Positions 1 through 5,340 are shown, counted from the stretch's first letter. The stretch: 5,340 nucleotides of DNA from Spirochaetota bacterium (GCA_029565815.1 JAKQNL010000316.1:1-5340), one strand, 5' to 3'. Translations and numbers: made by a program. The notes: a model not told the origin generated them from the letters alone.

Positions 1-1148
1 CCTGCCATGCCCAATATCAAAAAATTTAGGTGGAAGGTTTCGCCAGAAAGGCCCAGCAGGATCAGAGATTGACTAAAAGCGGTACCGATAATCGCGCCAA
101 GGGCAAGCAGGGGCAAGAAGATCCCGCCTGGCGCACCGGAGCCGTAGGACAGTGAGGTAAGGGCGAGTTTGCCAGCGAACAGTATACCCAGCATGGGCAA
201 TGCCGGAACCGATTGGGATAAATTCTGGATCACGTGGTGGCCGCCTCCTATGACATCATACAGCCATAGGCCCAGGGGTACCGACAGAAGGAGGGGTAGG
301 ATTGGACGCAGAACCACAGGGATGCGCAGATGCTGGAATAAATTTTGTGCCGAATACAAGGAGCGTTTGAACAGCTCGCCAATGATGGCGCAGACCAAGC
401 CAAGAACGAGTGCGGCGGGCAAAAACGACAGGGGCAAGGGGTCGATGGTGCGGAAATCGAAGACCGGCCCAAGGCCGAAAAACGCCCCGGCTACCAGGTC
501 GCCGGCGATGGAGCCGGCCATAGCGCACAGGATAAGCAGCGGCGAGAAGTGCTTGTGCAGTTCCTCGAGCGCGAAGAGAACCCCCGCCAAAGGCGCGTTA
601 AAGGCGGCTGCAAGGCCTGCAGCCGCGCCGCTTGTTATCAGGTATTTGCGCTCGGTATCCGGTCGTTTCATGAGCCGGGTAAGAGCCTGGCCCGTGTAGG
701 CTCCTAGCTGGACCGATGGGCCTTCCCTGCCCAGCGACAGGCCGCATCCGATGGCAAGGACGCCTCCGCCAAGCTTCATGGGAAGCTCTGGCCACCAGCC
801 CATGTGCAGCTTCCGCTCCATGGAGCCTTTGAGCTGGGGGATGCCCGAACCACGTATCATTGGATATCGCTTGCTCATGAAGCCGAGGACAAGACCGGCG
901 ACAACCAGGAAGGCGGCCCACAGCACAAAGAGCCTAAGCCCTCCGGACCGGAGGCCTTGGTACAGCGCTTTGCGTAAGCCGTCCGCCTTGTCGAGCAAGA
1001 TGCGGAAAAGAACGACAACAATGCCCGTTGCAGTACCTATGGCAAGACTACGGAGTACAGCTCCGGCTTTCGAGTTGAAGAAAGGACTCAGGGCTGCTCC
1101 GACTGTATCGCCTTGCCGGTAGCTCTGTCGAATTTTCATGCGACCCAT
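1..1148 (-). CDS. ClC-family chloride channel / H+:Cl- antiporter, C-terminus cut by window edge
   Basis: An inner-membrane protein of the ClC (EriC/ClcA) family, which exchanges chloride for protons or conducts chloride. The reverse-strand frame is open for about 382 codons and runs off the window at base 1, so the C-terminal part is missing. All family signatures expected in this portion are visible: GSGIPQ at residues 100-105 (selectivity serine S101), GREGPSVQLG at 140-149 (gating glutamate E142), LFALEELHKHF at 191-201 with the EE pair at 195-196, and GAPGGIFLP at 338-346. In E. coli ClcA the second glutamate of the corresponding pair is the internal proton-transfer residue, so an antiporter rather than a pure channel is inferred. 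The anion-coordinating tyrosine would lie outside the window. ATG 1148 is chosen as the first in-frame ATG; ATG 1139 is an alternative. The gene begins 22 bases after the upstream VWA gene stop and is probably co-transcribed with it. Any C-terminal CBS or RCK-type domain cannot be assessed. Confidence 0.93.
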   Translation of the reverse strand, partial: MGRMKIRQSYRQGDTVGAALSPFFNSKAGAVLRSLAIGTATGIVVVLFRILLDKADGLRKALYQGLRSGGLRLFVLWAAFLVVAGLVLGFMSKRYPMIRGSGIPQLKGSMERKLHMGWWPELPMKLGGGVLAIGCGLSLGREGPSVQLGAYTGQALTRLMKRPDTERKYLITSGAAAGLAAAFNAPLAGVLFALEELHKHFSPLLILCAMAGSIAGDLVAGAFFGLGPVFDFRTIDPLPLSFLPAALVLGLVCAIIGELFKRSLYSAQNLFQHLRIPVVLRPILPLLLSVPLGLWLYDVIGGGHHVIQNLSQSVPALPMLGILFAGKLALTSLSYGSGAPGGIFLPLLALGAIIGTAFSQSLILLGLSGETFHLNFLILGMA

Positions 1149-1163
1149 ACTAATGAAAGCCAG

Positions 1164-1169
1164 CTCCTT
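1164..1169 (-). promoter_or_regulatory. Shine-Dalgarno for the ClC gene, with long spacing
   Basis: On the minus strand AAGGAG follows the TGA stop of the upstream gene almost directly (TGA then TAAGGAG). It is 15 bases from ATG 1148 and 24 from ATG 1139, both longer than the usual 5-10. An in-frame ATT at 1154 would give a 9-base spacing, but ATT starts are very rare. I keep ATG 1148. Translational coupling to the preceding gene may compensate. Confidence 0.55.
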
Positions 1170-1170
1170 A

Positions 1171-3009
1171 TCACAGCCCTAGGTTTAGGTCGATTTTTGC
1201 CCGGGTAACGGCAAGCACTTCGGCAGTGGAAACGCGCACAAGCTTTAAGAACAGCTCGTAACGCTCCTCGCGTTTGTACAGGGTGCCGGTTATGAGCACC
1301 TGGGCTCCCATGAGCTTACCCACCTTGGCTACTGTTGCTTCGTCGGTAAGCCCGGACATCTGTAGTTCCAGCTCTTCCAGGATGGCTTGCAGGTTTACCC
1401 GTTCCACCAGCTTGAATCGCCTCGGCTCGACAGCAGCTGCCAGGTTAAGCCGTGCTGTAAAATATTCGGCGGTGGAGCTTAGCCCCTCGGAACCTGGAAC
1501 CATCGGGATTACTGCTGCCAGGGTGCTTGGGTCCACCTTGAACGTGGAGTAATCGGCCAGGTTGCCTAAGGCCTGGGCGAACAATTTGTCCAGGGTAGCG
1601 TCGCGGGTTTCGCTGTCTATGCTGTCGGCGGTAAAGAAGCTTTCGTCTATCACCGGGGGCGTGTCGGACAGGAATGCTACCTCGTCCTTCACAAAGCGGA
1701 TGATGATTGCCTCGAGCTTGTCGGTGGTGAAATTCGAGCCGGTGTGGTGGCTAACCGAGCCGACTGTGCCGCCGGAGCTTTCGTCCTTTTCGCCATAGGT
1801 AAGGAATATATAGCGAGCGCTGGTCAGTTGGGATACCTGGCGCAACAGGTACTCGCCTTCAAGCGGCAGGCCGCCGGTTCCTATGGTGTACAGCTTAATG
1901 GCCTTGGCTCGGGCATCGTTGGCCGCATGTATGTAGGTGTAATCGCGGCCGTAGTCCAGGTGGGCTTCCGCGTCGGTTACCACAAAGGCAAGGCGTATGC
2001 CGTCCTTGTTCCAGTTCATCTTGTTTACGCCTGCGTCCAGGGCAGATTCCAGGTCTTCGGGGCCGTCGCCGCCGCCTGTGGCGTAAACGCCATCCAGGAT
2101 TTTCTGAAACGCACCCAGGTCTTGGGTAAACTGGTGTAGCTCAGTTATATAACTGTCACCGCGGTCCTTGTACAGGACCAGGCCAAAGCGCACCAAGGGC
2201 CTGGGCTTAAGCGCATTCAGGTTTGCGTAAATGATGGCTATGGTATCGCGCAGGCGTTCTATCTCTTCGCCCATGGAGCCGGTGGTATCCATGATGAACA
2301 GCACGTCCAGCGGCACCGGGCTTGCTATGCTCCTGGGCGCAGCTAGCCGTATTTCCACGCTGCGCGGGCCATCGCGGCTAACGGTAATCTGGGCTTCCGC
2401 CTTGCCTGCCTGGGCGCTTACCGTCCAGGACTGATCCTGCGAGCCAAAAGCCGACGGGAAAAATCGGAACTCGCCGTTTGCATAGCTCAGCCCCGAAGCT
2501 CTGGTCGTGCTGCCGGCTTGTACGGTCACGGCCGCGTTGGACACACTCTTGCCTGCACTGTCGAGCACCTTTACCGTGATGCGCTCGCTGATGTCGTAGG
2601 GGTAGTGCTCAACCTGCGAGTATTTTTGAAGGAACTCTACAAAATAATTGAACTGCTCGTTGTCGTCGGAATAGCCGGCTTTTAGGCCAGAAGCCGACGG
2701 TGTGCTGCGCCCGGAGCCGTAGGTAGAGGCTGTACCGCTAGGGCTCACCGAGCCAGGAGATGCAGGAAGGCCGCCGGGTACTGGTGCGCCGGCAGGAGAT
2801 GGCGCTGCCTTCGATGCTTCTGCGCTGTCTTCGTAGGACCCGATACTGATGGAAACGCCCCCGTCAGACAGCGCATCCGCCTCGGCCGGCCTATATGCGC
2901 TGTCCGGTTTTGCTCCGCTTGCAGAACTTGCGCAGCCCAGGAAGGCCAGGGAGACAGCAGTACCGAGCACAAGCGCCACGGCCGCGCGGAACAGGTTCTT
3001 GTATCGCAT
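1171..3009 (-). CDS. Lipoprotein with von Willebrand factor A domain and CsgG/FlgO-like C-terminal domain
   Basis: A predicted 612-residue envelope lipoprotein of unknown specific function. The N-terminus is a basic stretch (MRYK), a hydrophobic core and a lipobox-like FLGC with the acceptor at Cys26; Phe at -3 fits the relaxed spirochaetal lipobox better than the E. coli one. Residues 61-108 are a low-complexity Ala/Pro/Ser/Gly linker. Residues 143-223 resemble an Ig-like or carboxypeptidase-regulatory beta domain. The VWA domain spans about 234-405 with a MIDAS metal site: DTTGS at 241-245, GGGDGPED at 312-319 and D346 in VVTDAEAH. The C-terminus (about 513-609) contains RFKLVERVNLQAILEE, then LSGL-type and GKLMGAQVLITGTL segments. 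This is the pattern of the CsgG/FlgO/LpoB-like fold common in outer-membrane-associated lipoproteins. VWA domains usually bind protein ligands via a divalent cation. ATG 3009 has an excellent Shine-Dalgarno. The gene lies between the DUF2807 and ClC genes and is probably in one transcript with them. Domain calls are by eye; partner and role are unknown. Confidence 0.9.
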   Translation of the reverse strand: MRYKNLFRAAVALVLGTAVSLAFLGCASSASGAKPDSAYRPAEADALSDGGVSISIGSYEDSAEASKAAPSPAGAPVPGGLPASPGSVSPSGTASTYGSGRSTPSASGLKAGYSDDNEQFNYFVEFLQKYSQVEHYPYDISERITVKVLDSAGKSVSNAAVTVQAGSTTRASGLSYANGEFRFFPSAFGSQDQSWTVSAQAGKAEAQITVSRDGPRSVEIRLAAPRSIASPVPLDVLFIMDTTGSMGEEIERLRDTIAIIYANLNALKPRPLVRFGLVLYKDRGDSYITELHQFTQDLGAFQKILDGVYATGGGDGPEDLESALDAGVNKMNWNKDGIRLAFVVTDAEAHLDYGRDYTYIHAANDARAKAIKLYTIGTGGLPLEGEYLLRQVSQLTSARYIFLTYGEKDESSGGTVGSVSHHTGSNFTTDKLEAIIIRFVKDEVAFLSDTPPVIDESFFTADSIDSETRDATLDKLFAQALGNLADYSTFKVDPSTLAAVIPMVPGSEGLSSTAEYFTARLNLAAAVEPRRFKLVERVNLQAILEELELQMSGLTDEATVAKVGKLMGAQVLITGTLYKREERYELFLKLVRVSTAEVLAVTRAKIDLNLGL

Positions 3010-3015
3010 AGCAAG

Positions 3016-3023
3016 TCCTCCTT
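3016..3023 (-). promoter_or_regulatory. Strong Shine-Dalgarno for the VWA lipoprotein gene
   Basis: AAGGAGGA on the minus strand, a near-perfect anti-16S match, ends 6 bases before ATG 3009. It fixes that start and implies efficient independent initiation inside the operon. A run of six U in the mRNA lies just upstream of it. Confidence 0.88.
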
Positions 3024-3031
3024 AGAAAAAA

Positions 3032-3051
3032 CGGACAGCGCAGACAGCGCG
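3032..3051 (-). repeat. Tandem 9-mer in the VWA gene leader, complementary to the early coding region
   Basis: The 63-base gap between the DUF2807 and VWA genes holds two adjacent copies of a 9-mer: GACAGCGCA at 3034-3042 and GACAGCGCG at 3043-3051 on the plus strand. The mRNA stretch from 3042 to 3032 (TGCGCTGTCCG) is perfectly complementary over 11 bases to the coding stretch 2906-2896 of the same gene. Further copies of the 9-mer occur in either orientation at 2821-2829, 2867-2875 and 2896-2904. The U-tract after these repeats does not follow a convincing stem, so I do not call a terminator here. Confidence 0.5.
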
Positions 3052-3072
3052 CACAATAGTGTTGAAAGATCC

Positions 3073-3783
3073 CTACTGGTTAATTTTTTGTATCTGGCCA
3101 AGGCCTGAGACTGATTGTTTTACCGTTGGGCTTCCGTAGTAGCTGATGGTGCCCATGCCGGAAATGGACGCTGTAAGCTCCTTGGATACCGCAAGCGTAA
3201 TGTCTCCCAAACCGCTTAAGGATACGTTTGCCGTCTTGCTCAAGAGCTGGCGGCCGTCAAAATCGGTGGAGCCGCTTGAGTTGATGGATAGCTTATCTGC
3301 GCTGCCTTCAACCGTAAAGCTGGCCGTGCCGCTTACATCAATTTTTATCTCAGTATATGTGAGCGAACCGGAAAAACCGCAGCCGCCGGAAATGTCCATG
3401 TTCAGGCTGGGGCCGGAGAATCCTTTGCCCACGGTGATGTCCGCGGCACCGGAAACGCTCAGGCTTACAAGCTCGGGCATGCTTATCGTAACGATCAGTT
3501 CGGTAAGGTCGCTCACGGATGTGCCGCTTTTGAAACCGAGCATGAGTATGCCCCCGGAAAGTTTTGCCTCAAAGGCATCCTGCAGGTTGCTGTCCAGCCG
3601 TACCGTTACCTTCCATGAAGGACCCTTGGTAATGCGGATTTCGCCGCCTGCGCTAAAAGAAATGCCTTTAAAATTGCTGACGGAGCGTTCCGAGTCCACG
3701 GGCTTTCCATTACCGGTAAGGCTTAACGCATTGGCGGAAACGGCGGCCATGCATGCGGCTAAAACTAAAATCGATCGATTCAT
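3073..3783 (-). CDS. Secreted DUF2807 (GIN-type, putative adhesin) beta-repeat protein
   Basis: A predicted 236-residue exported protein matching the DUF2807/'head GIN' family, a right-handed beta-solenoid-like domain often labelled putative autotransporter adhesin; its biochemical role is not established. Residues 1-19 form a signal peptide with an ANA cleavage site at 17-19. An LAAC lipobox-like string at 8-11 is also present, but its n/h region looks too short for a lipoprotein signal. The domain opens with NFKGISFSAGGEIRITKG (37-54), typical of the family start. Seven SG-containing rungs follow at residues 111, 132, 151, 170, 190, 208 and 226, spaced 18-21 residues, with the last three reading SGLGDI, SGMGTI and SGLGQI. 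ATG 3783 is preferred over ATG 3789 and over a longer open frame reaching 3891, because AAGGGA sits 6 bases upstream of 3783 and the signal peptide starts there. It is the first gene of the apparent three-gene operon, 63 bases before the VWA gene. Confidence 0.87.
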   Translation of the reverse strand: MNRSILVLAACMAAVSANALSLTGNGKPVDSERSVSNFKGISFSAGGEIRITKGPSWKVTVRLDSNLQDAFEAKLSGGILMLGFKSGTSVSDLTELIVTISMPELVSLSVSGAADITVGKGFSGPSLNMDISGGCGFSGSLTYTEIKIDVSGTASFTVEGSADKLSINSSGSTDFDGRQLLSKTANVSLSGLGDITLAVSKELTASISGMGTISYYGSPTVKQSVSGLGQIQKINQ

Positions 3784-3789
3784 GTACAT

Positions 3790-3795
3790 TCCCTT
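3790..3795 (-). promoter_or_regulatory. Shine-Dalgarno deciding the DUF2807 start
   Basis: AAGGGA on the minus strand ends 6 bases before ATG 3783. It would directly abut the in-frame ATG at 3789, so it selects 3783 as the start and rules out the longer upstream frame as the main product. Confidence 0.7.
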
Positions 3796-3862
3796 GTGGC
3801 GGAAGTGTTGAACCTTGCTATGAGGCTCATTGAGCAAAGCATCGCTTCTACTCTGGCTGGAA

Positions 3863-3891
3863 AGTATAGCCCTCATTATGCGCGAACACAA
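3863..3891 (-). promoter_or_regulatory. Candidate sigma-70-type promoter for the minus-strand operon
   Basis: On the minus strand TTGTGT (3891-3886) is followed after 17 bases by TATACT (3868-3863), a 5-of-6 match to the -10 consensus with a weak -35. Initiation near 3856 would give a leader of about 73 bases to ATG 3783. The left arm of the inverted-repeat element ends only about 10 bases upstream of the -35. Prediction by eye only. Confidence 0.4.
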
Positions 3892-3900
3892 GAAAAGCTA

Positions 3901-3921
3901 AGTGTTACGAAGCTTTGGGAT
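3901..3921 (+). repeat. Left arm of the inverted-repeat element
   Basis: First copy of the repeat unit (A followed by GTGTTACGAAGCTTTGGGAT). It matches the reverse complement of 4026-4046 at every one of 21 bases, and its last 20 bases match 5321-5340 exactly. The unit itself is imperfectly palindromic around AAGCTT. Confidence 0.95.
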
Positions 3922-3993
3922 GAACCTACCGCGCACGTCGGATTAGCCGTGGTTTTGCGTGAGCAGTCTTTTTGCTCGGTAGAATTTGGACAA

Positions 3994-4021
3994 ATTATTA
4001 CTGTATATAGAAATACGTTAA
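3994..4021 (-). promoter_or_regulatory. Weak candidate promoter inside the element, minus strand
   Basis: TTAACG (4021-4016) lies 16 bases from AATAAT (3999-3994, a 5-of-6 match to TATAAT) on the minus strand, in the AT-rich core. It would read out toward the DUF2807 operon with a leader of about 200 bases crossing the left arm. If the segment were inverted it would read toward the rlmI-like gene. In an AT-rich stretch such matches arise easily by chance. Confidence 0.22.
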
Positions 4022-4025
4022 GCTT

Positions 4026-4046
4026 ATCCCAAAGCTTCGTAACACT
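4026..4046 (-). repeat. Right arm of the inverted-repeat element
   Basis: Exact reverse complement of 3901-3921 over 21 bases; the bases on either side diverge at once. It ends 45 bases before the rlmI-like start codon. Confidence 0.95.
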
Positions 4047-4091
4047 AGAGATGCCTTGCTTGAAACGCCTGCTCGGGGCTAGGCTAGGCGC

Positions 4092-5309
4092 ATGAAAGCA
4101 CGAGCCGTTGCAACACTGAAGCCGAAAGAAGAAAACCGCCTCCTTTTGGGCCACCCATGGGCATACGACAACGAAATCGCATCCGTAAGCGGCAATCCGC
4201 AAGCTGGATCCGAAGTAAGCTTACGGAGCGCTCGGGGCAAAAACCTGGGCACGGCCATCTGGAGCCCGGTGAGCAAAATTCGTGCCCGCAGGTATACATG
4301 GGCCGATGAAGAGCTCGATGGATCATTTATCCGGGCTGCTGTGGCCAAAGCGCTAGCACGGCGGGCTCCGTTTCGGGATACCGCAAACGACTCCATGCGG
4401 GCCGTGTTTGCCGAGGCTGATGGACTACCGGGGCTTATCGTGGACCGTTTTGTCGGCACAGGCTCCGACGGAAGCAAAGGCTCCTGGTTGTCGGTGCAGA
4501 TACTGTGCGCCGGCATGGATGCGCGCCGCGAGCTGATACTGGATGCGCTTAAGGACACGCTGCGACCCGACGGCATCATGGAGCGTTCCGACGCACCGGT
4601 TCGCTCGTTTGAGGGCCTGCCTGCGGTGTCCGGTGTTGTGGCCGGCTCGGTACCCGAGCGCATCCAGATTATAGAAAACGGCTTGCGCTTTTCCCTGTGC
4701 CTGGGTCATGGCCAGAAAACTGGCTGGTTTTTGGACCAGCGGGAGAACCGGGCGGCATCGGCAGCGTGGGCCAGGGGCAAGGCTGTACTCGATGTGTTCA
4801 GTAATGCCGGTGGTTTTGCGCTGGCTGCAGCCAAGGCTGGCGCAGAATCGGTGCTCGCCGTCGATTCGTCCGCGGATGCGATTGCCGAACTGAAAGCTAA
4901 CGCCGCGCTCAATGGCCTACAGGGCAGGGTGTCGGCCGTCGAGGCCAATGCTTTTGACTGGCTGCGCGAAGCCCAGGCGCGCAAAGAGCATTACGGTTTG
5001 GTCATATTGGACCCGCCAGCTTTTGCGAAAAACAAAGCGTCCCTGGATGGCGCAATGCGCGGATACAAAGAAATTAACCTGCGGGCTTTGCACCTTTTGG
5101 AAGACGGCGGAATTCTAGCAAGCTTTAGCTGCTCGTTCTGGCTGTCCAGGGATCGTTTCCGCCTGGCTTTGGAATCGGCCGCAGCGGATGCCCATGTGAA
5201 TCTACGGTACCTGGATGAACGGGGACAGGCACCGGATCATCCGGTGCTGGCTGGCTATCCGGAATCGTCGTACCTGAAAGGTTGTGTGGTGCAGGTGGAA
5301 CGGCGCTGA
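4092..5309 (+). CDS. rlmI: RlmI-family 23S rRNA (cytosine-C5)-methyltransferase
   Basis: A 405-residue cytoplasmic class I SAM-dependent methyltransferase of the RlmI/YccW family. The E. coli member makes m5C1962 in 23S rRNA and is about the same length (396). Motifs in order: an N-terminal PUA RNA-binding domain starting with GHPWAYDNEI (20-29); EADGLPGLIVDRF (108-120); the family-specific GQKTGWFLDQREN (207-219); SAM motif I DVFSNAGGFALAAAKAGA (234-251); acidic D258; motif IV LDPPAFAKNK (306-315); GYKEINLRAL (324-333); and SFSCS at 344-348 with the likely catalytic C347. The C-terminal DHPVLAGYPESSYLKG (382-397) also fits. An in-frame TAG lies four codons upstream at 4080, so ATG 4092 is the first possible ATG; only a weak AGG-type ribosome site precedes it. 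The gene is divergent from its neighbours and flanked on both sides by the 20-bp repeat. Exact target position is inferred from family; relatives (RlmK-like or RlmCD-like) are less likely. Confidence 0.92.
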   Translation: MKARAVATLKPKEENRLLLGHPWAYDNEIASVSGNPQAGSEVSLRSARGKNLGTAIWSPVSKIRARRYTWADEELDGSFIRAAVAKALARRAPFRDTANDSMRAVFAEADGLPGLIVDRFVGTGSDGSKGSWLSVQILCAGMDARRELILDALKDTLRPDGIMERSDAPVRSFEGLPAVSGVVAGSVPERIQIIENGLRFSLCLGHGQKTGWFLDQRENRAASAAWARGKAVLDVFSNAGGFALAAAKAGAESVLAVDSSADAIAELKANAALNGLQGRVSAVEANAFDWLREAQARKEHYGLVILDPPAFAKNKASLDGAMRGYKEINLRALHLLEDGGILASFSCSFWLSRDRFRLALESAAADAHVNLRYLDERGQAPDHPVLAGYPESSYLKGCVVQVERR

Positions 5310-5320
5310 TCGCTGTCTTT

Positions 5321-5340
5321 GTGTTACGAAGCTTTGGGAT
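5321..5340 (+). repeat. Third copy of the 20-bp repeat, at the window edge
   Basis: GTGTTACGAAGCTTTGGGAT begins 12 bases after the rlmI-like stop codon and matches the left arm of the upstream element base for base, in the same orientation. It reaches the last base of the window, so whether a second complete element follows cannot be seen. The preceding base differs from the other two copies, which puts the conserved boundary at the G. Confidence 0.93.

Larger units (their letters stand above)
3901..4046. mobile_element. 146-bp MITE-like element with perfect 21-bp terminal inverted repeats
   Basis: The arms at 3901-3921 and 4026-4046 are exact reverse complements over 21 bases, sharing the core GTGTTACGAAGCTTTGGGAT. 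They enclose 104 bases that become markedly AT-rich from about 3981 to 4021, unlike the surrounding genes. Nested smaller inverted repeats lie inside: CTACCGCGC (3926-3934) against GCTCGGTAG (3974-3982, one mismatch), and GAGCA/TGCTC (3961-3965, 3973-3977). The element has no coding capacity. A further copy of the arm at 5321-5340 shows that the unit is repeated in this genome. Possible identities are a non-autonomous transposon remnant, another dispersed palindromic repeat, or an invertible segment. No convincing target-site duplication is visible; a TA dinucleotide lies at 3899-3900 and at 4046-4047, but the second overlaps the arm and the first does not. Confidence 0.7.
3784..4091. other. 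Divergent intergenic region between the DUF2807 operon and the rlmI-like gene
   Basis: These 308 bases separate two divergent genes. They hold a candidate minus-strand promoter (3863-3891), a 146-bp inverted-repeat element (3901-4046) and a 45-base leader before the rlmI-like start. Open frames crossing the region (for example 3796-4095 plus and 3876-4202 minus) have no signal, family motif or ribosome site and merely read through the repeats. No clear plus-strand promoter is visible between 4047 and 4091, so transcription of the rlmI-like gene probably starts inside the repeat element. Confidence 0.75.

Noticed and set aside
169..1122. Several open frames on both strands across the ClC region (e.g. 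169-699, 345-707, 598-921, 751-1122)
   Set aside because: The minus-strand ClC frame carries every family motif in order over the whole region; the others are Arg/Pro/Ala-rich shadows with no motifs.
3024..3051. Intrinsic terminator between the DUF2807 and VWA genes (GC-rich stretch followed by six U)
   Set aside because: The GC-rich part is a direct, not inverted, repeat; the only local stem is four base pairs, and the U-run is separated from it.
3146..3811. 221-codon plus-strand open frame opposite the DUF2807 gene
   Set aside because: It is antisense to a well-supported gene, has no ribosome site or family motif, and its composition mirrors the repeated Ser/Gly codons of the real gene.
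3901..4046. Integron attC site
   Set aside because: Inverted-repeat ends suggested it, but the arms lack the conserved GTTRRRY/RYYYAAC core sites and no integrase is present.
3901..4046. CRISPR array or bidirectional terminator
   Set aside because: There are only two arms in inverted orientation and no regularly spaced direct repeats; the 104-base interior is too long for a terminator loop and lacks a U-tract after the stem.
3796..4095. Small gene across the intergenic region
   Set aside because: It only reads through the repeat arms, has no convincing ribosome site or conserved domain, and overlaps the regulatory region of two divergent genes.

Overview
This window reads as chromosomal DNA of a fairly GC-rich bacterium. 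A spirochaete (Treponema-like lineage) is my best guess, from the relaxed lipobox of the central lipoprotein and its von Willebrand factor A plus CsgG-like architecture. That assignment is inference from remembered family patterns, not a search.

The minus strand carries three closely spaced genes in one direction, probably an operon. In transcription order they are a secreted DUF2807 (GIN-type) beta-repeat protein (3783 to 3073), a 612-residue VWA lipoprotein with a CsgG/FlgO-like C-terminus (3009 to 1171), and a ClC-family chloride/proton antiporter (from 1148, leaving the window at base 1 before its end). The gaps are 63 and 22 bases. The VWA and DUF2807 genes have good Shine-Dalgarno sites; the ClC gene has a strong one at unusually long spacing. 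Two of the products are exported to the envelope and one is an integral membrane transporter, so a shared envelope or ion-stress role is plausible but unproven. The plus strand carries one divergent gene, an RlmI-family rRNA methyltransferase (4092 to 5309).

The most unusual part is the 308-base divergent intergenic region (3784-4091). It holds a 146-bp element (3901-4046) bounded by perfect 21-bp inverted repeats around an AT-rich core. A third copy of the same 20-bp unit begins 12 bases after the rlmI stop codon and runs to the window edge. The methyltransferase gene is therefore enclosed by members of a repeat family. I interpret this as a dispersed, MITE-like repeat family. A second possibility is that the inverted repeats bound an invertible, promoter-bearing segment upstream of the surface-protein operon. 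No transposase or recombinase is encoded in the window.

No tRNA, rRNA, CRISPR array or convincing intrinsic terminator was seen.
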